Shown here piece after piece: positions 34,498-44,333 of a stretch of DNA of 64,000 bases (position 1 is its first letter; every line of letters starts with the position of its first letter). Source of the stretch: Vibrio metschnikovii CIP 69.14 (lineage in GTDB: Bacteria > Pseudomonadota > Gammaproteobacteria > Enterobacterales > Vibrionaceae); the NCBI RefSeq assembly GCF_000176155.1, contig NZ_ACZO01000006.1, forward strand, positions 682,001 through 746,000, read 5' to 3'. A model generated the notes under the pieces. The model was not told where the DNA came from. It searched no databases and saw only the letters and a program-made list of their open reading frames with translations. The translations under genes and the position numbers were made by a program.

Positions 34498-37400
34498 TTG
34501 ACTCAGTCACAGCCTCACTCAGAAAAAAACACGATGGCAAAAGCCAATACTGTCAAGTCACTGCAACAAGCGTTGCAACAGTGTTTGATAAAAGACCGTT
34601 TTCGTCTCAATAAGCGGATCATCGGTGCCAGTAAAATTGTGAAAGAACAAGCAAGAACAGCCGTCTTTGATGAAATAGCGCTGGATATTGCTCGTTCAAT
34701 GATGGTGGTTTCACAGCGAGAAGCGCAAAAAATCACGATTGATTACCCAGAACAGTTACCGGTAAGTCAAAAGCGGGATGATATTGCGCGAGCAATTGAG
34801 CAGCATCAAGTGGTGATTGTCGCTGGGGAAACCGGTTCAGGTAAAACCACTCAGTTACCGAAAATTTGCGCTGAACTTGGACGTGGTAAATATGGGCTGA
34901 TTGGCCACACGCAACCCCGTCGACTCGCCGCTCGTTCGGTGGCTAATCGTATTGCCGAAGAGATGCAGTGTGAGCTCGGCGGAGTCGTTGGTTATAAAGT
35001 GCGTTTTAACGATCAAATCTCTGAACAAACGCAAATCAAATTAATGACTGACGGTATTTTACTGGCAGAAATTCAACATGATCGTTATCTCAATCAGTAC
35101 GACACGATCATTATTGACGAAGCTCACGAGCGCAGTTTAAACATTGATTTTATTCTCGGTTATTTACGTCAGTTATTACCCCGTCGTCCCGATCTTAAAG
35201 TGATCATCACCTCGGCAACCATTGACCCTGAGCGATTTTCGAAACACTTTGCTAATGCGCCGATCATTGAAGTGTCAGGGAGAACTTTCCCTGTGGAAAC
35301 GCGTTATCGTCCACTAGTGACAGAAACGGACAGCGATCGCGATCAACTCGAAGGCATTTTTGATGCGGTGGATGAGCTATGCCTAGAAGGTTTAGGGGAT
35401 ATCCTGATTTTCATGAATGGTGAACGGGAAATTCGTGACACTGCCGATGCGTTGGCAAAACGTAAGTTACGGGATACAGAGATTGTTCCTTTGTATGCCC
35501 GTTTATCCTCTGGCGAACAAAATAAGATTTTCCAACCTCATAGCGGCCGGCGGATCGTACTTGCCACCAACGTGGCGGAAACCTCGTTAACGGTGCCAGG
35601 GATCAAGTATGTTATTGATCCGGGTACCGCGCGGATCAGCCGTTACAGCTATCGTACCAAGGTGCAACGTTTACCGATTGAACCGATTTCTCAAGCCAGT
35701 GCTAACCAGCGTAAAGGGCGCTGTGGGCGTGTCGAAGAGGGGATCTGTATCCGTCTGTACTCAGAAGAGGACTTTTTATCTCGCCCTGAGTTTACCGATC
35801 CGGAAATTCTGCGCACCAACTTAGCGTCAGTCATTCTACAAATGACCGCGCTAGGCTTAGGCGATATCGAGGCGTTCCCATTTGTGGAAGCGCCAGACAA
35901 ACGCCATATCCAAGATGGGGTTCGCTTGCTGGAAGAGTTGGGGGCAATGAACCCTGAGATCAGCGACCCGAAAAAACGCCTGACCACGATTGGACGTCAG
36001 TTGGCTCGTTTACCGATTGACCCACGTTTAGCGCGAATGGTGTTGGAAGCGCCGCGGCTCGGTTGCTTAAAAGAGGTGATGATCATTGCCTCAGCGTTAT
36101 CGATTCAAGATCCCAGAGAAAGGCCGAGTGATAAGCAGCAAGCCTCAGATGAAAAACATCGCCGTTTTGTCGATGAAGACTCGGATTTTGTTACCTTAAT
36201 CAATCTGTGGCATTACTTACAAGAGCAGCAAAAGGCCTTGAATAGCAATGCTTTTCGTCGTCAATGTAAACAGGATTATTTAAATTATTTGCGCGTTCGT
36301 GAGTGGCAAGATGTTTATTTCCAAATTCATCAATCGATGCGTGAAATGGATTATAAGCTCAACGATCAGCCGGCCAATTATGACAGTCTGCACAGCGCCA
36401 TTTTGGTGGGTTTGCTGTCACACATCGGCAGTAAAGACGCTGAAAAAAATGAGTATCAAGGGGCTCGTAATGCAAGATTCAATATCTTCCCAGCTTCTGG
36501 TTTATTTAAAAAACAGCCAAAGTGGGTGATGTCGGCAGAATTGGTTGAAACCTCGAAACTGTGGGCGCGGATTGTCGCCAAAATTCAACCGGAATGGATT
36601 GAGCCTCTTGCTAAGCACTTGATCAAACGCAGTTACAGCGAACCACATTGGTCGAAGAAAAGTGCTGCGGTGATGGCGTATGAAAAAGTGACTCTTTATG
36701 GCGTACCTATCGTTGCCAAACGAGCGGTCAATTATGGGGCGATTGATGTGCCATTGAGCCGCGAGATTTTCATTCGCAGTGCTTTAGTGGAAGGTGATTG
36801 GCAAACCAAACACGCTTTCTTTAAGCAAAATCGCGCTTTGTTACTTGAGGTCGAGGAGTTAGAGCATAAATCTCGTCGCCGAGATATCTTGGTGGATGAT
36901 GAAGAGCTGTTCCAATTTTATGATCAACGAGTTGGCGCGGAGGTGGTCTCAGGACGTCATTTTGATGCTTGGTGGAAAAAAGCAAGCCATGATAACCCAG
37001 ACTTACTCAATTTTGAAAAAGAGATGCTGGTTAAAGGTGATGCCAGCCATATCACTGAACTCGATTACCCTAATTTCTGGCACCAAAACGGAATTAAATT
37101 AAAGCTCAGTTACCAGTTTGAACCGGGTATTGATAGTGACGGTGTTACGGTGCATATCCCACTGCCGATCCTTAACCAAATTGAGCCTCAAGGCTTTGAT
37201 TGGCAAATTCCGGGTTTACGTCATCAATTAGTGGTCAGTTTGATTAAATCGCTACCGAAAACGCTGCGTAAGAATTTTGTACCAGCGCCAAACTATGCTG
37301 ATGCCTTTTTAGCGCGCGTCACGCCATTGGAAATGCCGTTACTGGATGCGCTGGAAAAAGAGCTTAAGCGGATGACAGGCGTGGCTATCCAGCGTGAAGA

Positions 37401-38421
37401 TTGGAATTGGCAGCAAGTGCCCGATCACTTAAAAGTGACTTATCGGGTAGTGGATCACCGTCATCGGAAACTCAATGAAGATAAAGACTTATACGCATTG
37501 AAAGAAAGCTTGAAAGCCAAGGTTCAAGAAACCTTATCGCAAGTGGCGGATGATGATATTGAGCAGAAAGATCTCCACACTTGGTCGTTTGGTGAGCTGC
37601 CGAAAGTTTACCAGCAGAAACGCGGCGGTTTTGAGGTTAAAGCGTATCCGGCGTTGGTGGATAATAAAGACAGCATTGAAATTAAGCTATTTGAAACGGA
37701 AAGTGAGCAGCAAACTGCGATGCAAGCCGGACAAAGACGATTAATTTTGCTTAATGTGCCATCACCGATCAAATACTTACACAGTAACTTGCCTAATAAA
37801 TCCAAGCTTGGCTTGTATTTTAACCCTTACGGTAAAGTGCTGGATTTAATTGATGACTGTATTGCCTGTGGCGTTGATAAGCTTATCGAACAGCATGGGG
37901 GCATGGTTTGGCAGCCAGAAGCCTTTGAAGCGCTGAAAGAATATGTTCGCGCTGAACTGGGCGATACGGTGGTCGAGATTGCCCAGCAAGTAGAAACCAT
38001 TTTAACCACCGCGTACAACATTAATAAGCGTTTGAAAGGTAAAGTCGATTTCACGATGGCTTTTGCTTTATCGGATATCAAAGCACAAATGGAAGGGCTG
38101 ATTTTTAAAGGTTTTGCCACCGAATGTGGTTGGAAAAAACTAGCGGATATTTTGCGCTACATGAAAGCGATTGAAAGGCGGATGGAAAAGCTGCCGGTTG
38201 ATCCCAATAAAGATCGCTTGCATATGTTGAAAATTGAATCGGTGGTTAACGAATACAAGACCTTATTGAATAAAATTCCGAAAGGGGTTGCTGTGCCTGA
38301 ATCGGTCAAAGAGATCCGGTGGATGATTGAAGAGCTAAGAGTAAGTTATTTTGCTCAGCAACTTGGTACGCCTTATCCGATTTCGGATAAACGAGTCAAA
38401 CAAGCGATTGATGCCTGTTAG
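34498..38421 (+). CDS. hrpA: ATP-dependent RNA helicase HrpA
   Basis: A 1307-residue DEAH-box helicase. Walker A GETGSGKTT, the DEAH box IIIDEAHERS, SAT motif ITSATID and the QRKGRCGRVEEG motif VI are all intact. These are followed by the winged-helix/ratchet, OB-fold region and the long C-terminal domain specific to HrpA. In E. coli it acts on mRNA processing and ribosome stalling rescue. The start at TTG 34498 has AGG 6 bases upstream; the ATG at 34534 lacks a ribosome site but lines up better with the E. coli N-terminus. Monocistronic. Confidence 0.93.
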   Translation: MTQSQPHSEKNTMAKANTVKSLQQALQQCLIKDRFRLNKRIIGASKIVKEQARTAVFDEIALDIARSMMVVSQREAQKITIDYPEQLPVSQKRDDIARAIEQHQVVIVAGETGSGKTTQLPKICAELGRGKYGLIGHTQPRRLAARSVANRIAEEMQCELGGVVGYKVRFNDQISEQTQIKLMTDGILLAEIQHDRYLNQYDTIIIDEAHERSLNIDFILGYLRQLLPRRPDLKVIITSATIDPERFSKHFANAPIIEVSGRTFPVETRYRPLVTETDSDRDQLEGIFDAVDELCLEGLGDILIFMNGEREIRDTADALAKRKLRDTEIVPLYARLSSGEQNKIFQPHSGRRIVLATNVAETSLTVPGIKYVIDPGTARISRYSYRTKVQRLPIEPISQASANQRKGRCGRVEEGICIRLYSEEDFLSRPEFTDPEILRTNLASVILQMTALGLGDIEAFPFVEAPDKRHIQDGVRLLEELGAMNPEISDPKKRLTTIGRQLARLPIDPRLARMVLEAPRLGCLKEVMIIASALSIQDPRERPSDKQQASDEKHRRFVDEDSDFVTLINLWHYLQEQQKALNSNAFRRQCKQDYLNYLRVREWQDVYFQIHQSMREMDYKLNDQPANYDSLHSAILVGLLSHIGSKDAEKNEYQGARNARFNIFPASGLFKKQPKWVMSAELVETSKLWARIVAKIQPEWIEPLAKHLIKRSYSEPHWSKKSAAVMAYEKVTLYGVPIVAKRAVNYGAIDVPLSREIFIRSALVEGDWQTKHAFFKQNRALLLEVEELEHKSRRRDILVDDEELFQFYDQRVGAEVVSGRHFDAWWKKASHDNPDLLNFEKEMLVKGDASHITELDYPNFWHQNGIKLKLSYQFEPGIDSDGVTVHIPLPILNQIEPQGFDWQIPGLRHQLVVSLIKSLPKTLRKNFVPAPNYADAFLARVTPLEMPLLDALEKELKRMTGVAIQREDWNWQQVPDHLKVTYRVVDHRHRKLNEDKDLYALKESLKAKVQETLSQVADDDIEQKDLHTWSFGELPKVYQQKRGGFEVKAYPALVDNKDSIEIKLFETESEQQTAMQAGQRRLILLNVPSPIKYLHSNLPNKSKLGLYFNPYGKVLDLIDDCIACGVDKLIEQHGGMVWQPEAFEALKEYVRAELGDTVVEIAQQVETILTTAYNINKRLKGKVDFTMAFALSDIKAQMEGLIFKGFATECGWKKLADILRYMKAIERRMEKLPVDPNKDRLHMLKIESVVNEYKTLLNKIPKGVAVPESVKEIRWMIEELRVSYFAQQLGTPYPISDKRVKQAIDAC

Positions 38422-38430
38422 GCAAGCTGC

Positions 38431-38456
38431 AAGTCACCGCTATCAGGCGGTGACTT
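38431..38456. terminator. Hairpin after hrpA
   Basis: A perfect 10-bp stem AAGTCACCGC / GCGGTGACTT with a 6-base loop lies 10 bases past the stop; no T run follows. Confidence 0.45.
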
Positions 38457-38601
38457 CAAATGATAAGCGGATATATTATTGATCTTTATTCACTATCTGT
38501 CCTTTCGTTCCTTGAGGTGCGGTGAAGATGATTCTATAATTTCCGGTAATGCATAACATTGGCTTAGCAGCAGCGGCCAGACAACTATCAAAAGGTTAAT
38601 T

Positions 38602-39081
38602 ATGAAAAAAACGTTACTTGCCCTCGCGCTATTGGGAGCCTCTTCTGCAGCAATGGCAGATGCTTTGGTTTACGCTGGTGCATCGGTTGGCCAATCTGAT
38701 TACCGTGGTGATAGCAGTACGGCTTATAATTTGCATGTTGGAACCGGAATTCTGCCATTTTTTGCGGTTGAAGGTGGTTACACAAAATTAGGCGATTTTA
38801 AAATTAACGGTATTGAAACCTCTGCTTCAACCATGTATGCCGCACTAAAGCCAAGCATTGATTTTGGTCCTTTACATATTTATGCGCGTGGTGGTATCCA
38901 TTCATGGAAAACAGAAATCAACAACAATAAAGATGATGATGGTTTCGATATCATGTATGGCGTAGGCGCTGAATATTTTATTATGGGTCCTTTTTCGGTA
39001 GGCGCGGGTTACCATCGTTATACGCTCGACAAGAAAGATGTCAGTGTGCTTTCCTTTAACGCGACTTTCCATTTTCTATAA
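38602..39081 (+). CDS. Small outer-membrane beta-barrel (OmpA-N/porin-family) protein
   Basis: A 159-residue protein with a clear signal peptide cleaved after AMA (residue 20). The mature ~139 residues alternate hydrophobic and polar positions in strands typical of an eight-stranded barrel of the OmpA-like/OmpX size (VYAGASVGQSDYRG, AVEGGYTKLGDF, GVGAEYFIMGPFSVGAGYH), ending in FHFL. No peptidoglycan-binding domain follows. Role is unknown. AAAGG precedes the ATG and a strong terminator follows. Confidence 0.82.
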   Translation: MKKTLLALALLGASSAAMADALVYAGASVGQSDYRGDSSTAYNLHVGTGILPFFAVEGGYTKLGDFKINGIETSASTMYAALKPSIDFGPLHIYARGGIHSWKTEINNNKDDDGFDIMYGVGAEYFIMGPFSVGAGYHRYTLDKKDVSVLSFNATFHFL

Positions 39082-39138
39082 TCGCTTTAGCGGTTAGTCG
39101 CTAAATCGGTTTATCGCTCAGTTGATAAACCATTGATA

Positions 39139-39178
39139 ACGCCCTTGGAGGTTTTGTTTTTCTCCAAGGGCGTTTTAT
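39139..39178 (+). terminator. Terminator after the small porin
   Basis: A perfect 11-bp stem CGCCCTTGGAG / CTCCAAGGGCG with an 11-base loop and TTTTATT tail. Confidence 0.85.
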
Positions 39179-39187
39179 TCTCGTCAA

Positions 39188-40093
39188 TTATGTATTTAAC
39201 CAATGACTGAACGCCACTCTTGGCCAATGTGCATTAATGTAGTCAATAAAAGCTTGGGTCCTTTCTGGTAAGAATCGCCGTTGAGGGTGCAGTAAATAAA
39301 CATCAGCCCCTTCTATATCCCATTCTGGCAATAGAGGAACTAATTGCTGCTGCGTCAGTTCTTGGCTAATCAATCCTTTCGGTAAGCGAGCGACTCCCAT
39401 ATCTAGGAGTGTCGCTTGTAAAATCGTATCTAACTCTTCTGAACTTAAGCGAGCTCGGGGGGTAAATTGAAATTGTTCTCCTGTGAGCCGATGCTTAAAC
39501 ACCCAAGCCTGTTTGGTATTCAGCGTCAGTAGCGGTAATGTTTGCAACTGTTCAGGGTGATTTAAGGTTAAGGTAGCGGCGTAACTGGGAGTCGAGCAGA
39601 GCTGCGATGGATTATTGGCTAGCTTACGAGCGACCCAATCGGAATGAGGCTGAGGACCAAAACGCAAAGCGATATCAATATCGTGACGCGTGAAGTAATC
39701 CATGCCCGCACCGACCTGAAAATGGATATTAACGTTGGGATGTTGCTGACAAAATTCTAATGCAAGTGGGCTCAGTTGATGACGTAAGGGGATAATCGGT
39801 GCATTAATGACAATCGTGCCACGATATTCTTGTTTGGCACGTAAGGCGATTTCTTGTTTCGATTCGATTTCAGCGAAGAGCTCGGCATAGGTTTCAAATA
39901 ACTGTTCACCTTCTTTAGTTAAAACAATTTCTTTACTGCTACGGATCAGCAAGATGCTGCCCATATCATGCTCTAATTGTTGAATTCGGCGACTCAGAGT
40001 GCTGCTGGAGAGCGCTTTTTGCTTAGCGGCTAAGGCGAAGCTGCCGCAGCGTACCACCGTAAGAAAAAGCGCCAGATCGTCTAATTTCATCAT
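39188..40093 (-). CDS. LysR-family transcriptional regulator
   Basis: A 301-residue LysR regulator. The N-terminal winged helix (LALFLTVVRCGSFALAAKQK, then SSSTLSRRIQQLEHDMG) is followed by an effector-binding domain of the CrgA type (residues ~90-295). It is transcribed away from an MFS transporter gene, the usual arrangement for a regulator of that transporter, and a perfect dyad lies between them. The effector is unknown. Confidence 0.9.
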   Translation of the reverse strand: MMKLDDLALFLTVVRCGSFALAAKQKALSSSTLSRRIQQLEHDMGSILLIRSSKEIVLTKEGEQLFETYAELFAEIESKQEIALRAKQEYRGTIVINAPIIPLRHQLSPLALEFCQQHPNVNIHFQVGAGMDYFTRHDIDIALRFGPQPHSDWVARKLANNPSQLCSTPSYAATLTLNHPEQLQTLPLLTLNTKQAWVFKHRLTGEQFQFTPRARLSSEELDTILQATLLDMGVARLPKGLISQELTQQQLVPLLPEWDIEGADVYLLHPQRRFLPERTQAFIDYINAHWPRVAFSHWLNT

Positions 40094-40120
40094 AATCCCA
40101 TATTTGCAATTGACGATCCC

Positions 40121-40144
40121 ATTCTATCCCATTTTAGATAGAAT
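40121..40144. promoter_or_regulatory. LysR-type dyad between the regulator and the MFS gene
   Basis: A perfect inverted repeat ATTCTATC-N8-GATAGAAT sits 28 bases upstream of the LysR start and about 150 bases before the transporter start, fitting a LysR operator. Confidence 0.5.
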
Positions 40145-40290
40145 GATATTCAGTTATCTTATCGTGATGCGCGATAGGCTGCGCTTTCTTCAATCTTGAG
40201 TTACCGAAGCGGCGCATCCTCTGCGCTTATTCGCTGATCACTTACCCATCACGTTATGTTGTATTGGTATCGTTTAATACCAGAGGATTT

Positions 40291-41703
40291 ATGTCAACCG
40301 ATTCGACTTATTCATCCAACCCGAAAATTGTTTTTGCCAGCGTCGCACTAGTGATTGCCTTAGGCTCTTTAGAAAAAAGTATTGTTACTACACCTTTGGC
40401 TTTGATTGGTCAGGAGTTATCAGCTGGAAAATCCCTTACTTGGGTGATTACCGCTTATTTATTGGCCGCGACAGCAGTGCTACCCGTTTATGGTAAGTTG
40501 AGCGATCTATTTGGTCGGGTACGCATGCTCAATATCAGCATTGTCATTTTCATGATTGGCTCGGCACTCTGTACGTTTGCGATTGATTTACCGAGTTTAA
40601 TTGGTGCGCGCGTGATTCAAGGTATTGGTGGTGGTGGCTTAATTGCGCTCGCCTTTACCGTGATTGCTGATTCGATTCCTGCCCGTGAAGTGGGTAAATA
40701 TCAAGGCTATATTTCTGCCGTGTATGCGGTATCGAGTATTGCAGGGCCACTATTAGGCGGTTATTTTGCCGATCATTTAACGTGGCGCTGGGTATTTGGA
40801 ATCAACTTGCCTCTTGGCTTGGTGGCATTATGGATGGTTAATCGTTACCTCAGCCACTTGAATAAACGCCGTAATAGCCGCTTTGACTGGCTTGGTGCCG
40901 GATTATTGATGATCGCCACTACCATGTTGCTGCTGTTGCTTTCATCACACTCGTTTATGCCGAATGGCTGGGGGGCGTTTATTTTATTGGCAAGCCTTGT
41001 CATGCTTGTATTAGTAGAAAAACGTGTTAGCGATCCTATTTTACCCGCTCGCTTAGCGCGTTTGCCCAACTACTTAACCGCCATTATGTTAGTGATGGGA
41101 TCGCAAATGTTGATGTTTGCGCTGCTAGTTTATTTACCTTTACAACTGCAATGGCAGAAAGGGCTTTCTCCATCACAAAGTGGCGTCGTGATGGTAATTT
41201 TTATGTTTTGTATCACGGCGGGCGCGTATGTTGGCGGTAAGTTAGTTGCTAAGTTTGCTCGTTATAAATTATTGGTAGCGTTAGGTTTTGCTTTGGCGAT
41301 GGTTGCGCTATGGCAAATTCACTATGATATTTGGGTTAATTTCGCGCTCGGTTTTGCAGGAATTGGACTTGGCTTAACCTTGCCTGCACTCAGTGTGGTC
41401 GTGCAAAGTGTGTTACCTGCTCGCGATCGTGGTATTGGTATGTCGTTATTTAACTTTGGTCGTGAGTTAGGTGGGGCATTAGGGGTGGCATTTTGCTCGG
41501 CGTTATTCTATCTACGAGTTCCCCAAGACGTGACAGTCAGTGAACATGGCGCTGAACAAGCGCAAGTCGCGAGTCATATACTCGCTCAAGGGTTTAGCTT
41601 GGTTTATATCGGGATGAGTATTTTAGCGCTTTGTACCATGCTACTGACTATTCTCAAGCTGCGTCGTGATGCATTAACCGTTAAGGCACCAGCCACAGAG
41701 TAG
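40291..41703 (+). CDS. MFS multidrug/efflux transporter, DHA2-like
   Basis: A 470-residue polytopic protein with about 14 predicted helices. Motif A (GKLSDLFGRVRML) after helix 2 and the antiporter motif (AGPLLGGYFADHLTWRWVFGIN) place it among drug:H+ antiporters. It starts at the ATG at 40291 with GAGG 4 bases upstream; a TTG-initiated extension from 40264 is rejected. A divergent LysR gene probably regulates it. Its substrate is not known. Confidence 0.88.
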   Translation: MSTDSTYSSNPKIVFASVALVIALGSLEKSIVTTPLALIGQELSAGKSLTWVITAYLLAATAVLPVYGKLSDLFGRVRMLNISIVIFMIGSALCTFAIDLPSLIGARVIQGIGGGGLIALAFTVIADSIPAREVGKYQGYISAVYAVSSIAGPLLGGYFADHLTWRWVFGINLPLGLVALWMVNRYLSHLNKRRNSRFDWLGAGLLMIATTMLLLLLSSHSFMPNGWGAFILLASLVMLVLVEKRVSDPILPARLARLPNYLTAIMLVMGSQMLMFALLVYLPLQLQWQKGLSPSQSGVVMVIFMFCITAGAYVGGKLVAKFARYKLLVALGFALAMVALWQIHYDIWVNFALGFAGIGLGLTLPALSVVVQSVLPARDRGIGMSLFNFGRELGGALGVAFCSALFYLRVPQDVTVSEHGAEQAQVASHILAQGFSLVYIGMSILALCTMLLTILKLRRDALTVKAPATE

Positions 41704-41733
41704 GGTTATTCACTTTTTTGATGCTAACCAATG

Positions 41734-41770
41734 CGCTTAACACTAATCGGTGTTGAGCGTATTTTTTTTT
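41734..41770 (+). terminator. Terminator after the MFS gene
   Basis: A 10-bp stem CGCTTAACAC / GTGTTGAGCG (one G-T pair) followed by a run of nine to ten T residues. Confidence 0.85.
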
Positions 41771-41821
41771 ACCTTTATTGGATAGAATTCAGATAGTTTT
41801 TATTTCTGTGATGGCAACACT

Positions 41822-42310
41822 ATGTCAGCGATTATCCTATCAGCGGCTCAGGTCGATGATTTAGAAGTACTCAATCAGTTGATGTTTGAGTTACATGACG
41901 AGCATCACCGTGCTTGTCCAGCTTATTTCAAAACCGCTCATGAAATTGAGCAAGAGAAGAGCATTGCCCGTTATTTAGATGATCCGGAATGTTTGGTTTA
42001 CGTAGCTAAACAGGGTTCTCAGATCGTTGGTTTTATTACTGGGCATTTTTGTGAGTTAATTTCGAGTGTCAGTCAGCCCATTCCGATGGGGAGTATTGAT
42101 GAGCTATATGTTGTTCCCTGTTATCGTCAACAAAGAGTCGCAGCCTCACTTCTTGCTCATTTAGAGCAGACATTCGTTGAGTATGGCGTCAAAGACATGT
42201 TTGTTGAGGTGTGGGAGTTTAATCAAACGGCGCAACATTTTTATCAGCAAGGGGGATTTGTTCCGCATATACACTGGTTGCGCAAATCCCTATCACAACA
42301 GAAGGTGTAA
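41822..42310 (+). CDS. GNAT-family N-acetyltransferase
   Basis: A 162-residue enzyme with the GNAT acetyl-CoA fold: the central strand MGSIDELYVVPCYRQQRVAAS contains the R-x-x-x-[AG] pyrophosphate loop, and the C-terminal strand FVEVWEFNQTAQHFYQQGGF is typical. Substrate is unknown. It stands alone, converging on the EAL gene, with only 27 bases between them. Confidence 0.85.
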   Translation: MSAIILSAAQVDDLEVLNQLMFELHDEHHRACPAYFKTAHEIEQEKSIARYLDDPECLVYVAKQGSQIVGFITGHFCELISSVSQPIPMGSIDELYVVPCYRQQRVAASLLAHLEQTFVEYGVKDMFVEVWEFNQTAQHFYQQGGFVPHIHWLRKSLSQQKV

Positions 42311-42337
42311 CCTGAGTGTTGTTCTGGCTGGTCTTCA

Positions 42338-43831
42338 TTAGGATATGGATGATTTCCCCTTTGTTATTGCCGAAAGATCGAGAGGTTTAGAGTAGAAATA
42401 CCCTTGTTGATATTGAACCCCTTTGTTGGCAAGGTATTTGGCTTGAGCGGCATGTTCCACTCCTTCCGCGACGATATTGACCTTAAGCTGATGAGCCAGC
42501 TCAATAATGGTGTTTAAAATTGGCGCGCTAACCGATTGCACGCCAATTGAATCAATAAAACATTTATCAATTTTTAAATAATCGAAAGCGATATGTTGTA
42601 GTACCGATAACGAGGTTTGTCCTGTGCCAAAATCATCAATAGAGATCATCACGCCAGCTTGCCGTAATTCTTGTAAAATAGTTTGTCCTTTTTTATCCAG
42701 CAGTTGGCGTTCAGTAATTTCAACCACCAATTGAATTCCTTGAGTAGCAAGATGACTGGCACAAAGAATTAAACGATGAATATGTTTTTGATGCGTAAGG
42801 TAACAAGGTGGAACGTTGATACCAAGGTGTAATTGCTGATGGTTAGGTAAATGCTGAGCATCTTTTTGAGCTTGATTAATCACATAATCAGTCACTTTAT
42901 TGATTAAGCCGTACTCTTCTGCAATTTGAATAAACGTATCGGGTTTAACAAAACCTAATTTAGGGTTAATCCAACGCAGTAACGCTTCATAGCCGACAAC
43001 ATTTTGTTTCTGGCTGTCGATGACAGGTTGATAGACTAAAAACAGCTCGTGTCGTTCTAATCCTTTTTTTAAATCATCTAATAAGCTCGTCCGGCCGGTG
43101 AAAAATAAAAACAGCACATAAATGAATAGTGAAAGTGCAATCGAGGCCGGAAGGGCACTCAGTAGATAAAAGGTTATCTGTTCAGTAACAAAAGAGTCAC
43201 TAGCGACAATTTGTAACGTAAAAAGCTGGTTGGCCGATGTGACCTTTACGTTATGTTGTTTAGTGATGAATTTACTATTAGCTGGGTAGTATTGATTACC
43301 GACTTTGACGATTAACTCGGCAATACGAGTGTCGGTGTGATAACCGAGACGAGCTTGAATATAACCTTGATCGACAACAGAAATGGCTCCGCGATAGGGA
43401 TTGTTTTTATCGGCATCAATCACTAATAATGTGCGCATGGCTGGATCGTTTTGCAAGTCAAAGAAGCGTTCTTTACTGGTGACAATGCCATCAGGATAAT
43501 AGTCGCTGATATCTGACTGCATCTCTCCCCGTTTGGACGAACAAACAATTTGTTGATTTTCTACGATCAACATTTCACGCAGTAAACTTTCAAATAACAG
43601 GTCTTCTTGAATCTGTGCGCAGCTTTTATTGCTGTATAACGCTTTGGCATTTTCATCATGGAGATCAGCAATCAGGCTATCGATACGTTTGGCGTACGAA
43701 TCGGCAATGGTGTTCAACTGGCTATTAATGCTCGTGACGCTGGTATAGTAAGCGTAAAAAAAAACGATCGGAATAGGGATAAGACAAGCAGATAATATTT
43801 TTTTGAGTAAGACTCTTTTTTTATTTTGCAA
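42338..43831 (-). CDS. CSS-motif EAL cyclic-di-GMP phosphodiesterase
   Basis: A 497-residue inner-membrane protein. It has a helix near residues 12-30, a periplasmic CSS domain with the Cys-Ser-Ser motif in IVCSSKRG and a partner cysteine in NKSCAQI, and a second helix near 225-245. The EAL domain (about 250-490) is complete: YEALLRW, LGINVPP, VVEITER, DDFGTG, DYLKIDK and AEGVEH. Members of this class hydrolyse c-di-GMP to pGpG, with activity set by disulfide state through DsbA/DsbB. It begins at a TTG with AGG upstream. Confidence 0.9.
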   Translation of the reverse strand: MQNKKRVLLKKILSACLIPIPIVFFYAYYTSVTSINSQLNTIADSYAKRIDSLIADLHDENAKALYSNKSCAQIQEDLLFESLLREMLIVENQQIVCSSKRGEMQSDISDYYPDGIVTSKERFFDLQNDPAMRTLLVIDADKNNPYRGAISVVDQGYIQARLGYHTDTRIAELIVKVGNQYYPANSKFITKQHNVKVTSANQLFTLQIVASDSFVTEQITFYLLSALPASIALSLFIYVLFLFFTGRTSLLDDLKKGLERHELFLVYQPVIDSQKQNVVGYEALLRWINPKLGFVKPDTFIQIAEEYGLINKVTDYVINQAQKDAQHLPNHQQLHLGINVPPCYLTHQKHIHRLILCASHLATQGIQLVVEITERQLLDKKGQTILQELRQAGVMISIDDFGTGQTSLSVLQHIAFDYLKIDKCFIDSIGVQSVSAPILNTIIELAHQLKVNIVAEGVEHAAQAKYLANKGVQYQQGYFYSKPLDLSAITKGKSSIS

Positions 43832-44333
43832 TGCTTTTTACCTGTATTTCTAACTTCGTCTTAAATTTGAAACGGATTGTGCATAGATTGCGCATTATAG
43901 AGCAAGCGTGCTGAGGTACAAGGCATAACTCATCGAAGATATCGTTTTTTATGCGGACATATAACCTCACTAATTAAAAATAGTATTCAGTCATTGATTT
44001 CGCCAATCGGTTATTCGTTGGCGGCATTAAGGCGACATTAAAAAAACAACCCTTCATTAGGTTTAATAGACCATTAAATACTTCATTTTTTTACACCTGT
44101 ATAAATATTTATACTCACTAAACTCTGTTCTTTCGAAGCATGTTTACCCGCAAAATGACCACTACATTGATGAGATACTGGTGATGTAAACGGATTATGG
44201 TTGTTTAATGTAATGAAAGTGTTACATTTTTGGTGTTTTTTAGAGTGGGCGATAGGTATCTGCTGATCGTTGCGACTTTATTGAATCGTGCCATGGTTAA
44301 TAAAGATTTCGACCCTATAAAGGAAACCTAGAC
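43832..44333. other. 502-base divergent region before the tyrosine-degradation operon
   Basis: No gene is evident. The part close to hpd holds two TyrR-like boxes (separate entry). The rest is AT-rich; promoter elements for the EAL gene and hpd were not assigned. Confidence 0.5.
44185..44226. promoter_or_regulatory. TyrR-like boxes upstream of hpd
   Basis: TGTAAT-N6-GTTACA at 44209-44226 fits the TyrR consensus TGTAAA-N6-TTTACA, keeping the essential outer TGTAA / TTACA. A weaker box begins with TGTAAA at 44185, six bases upstream of the first. Paired strong and weak boxes are common for TyrR, and the downstream genes degrade tyrosine. Confidence 0.55.
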
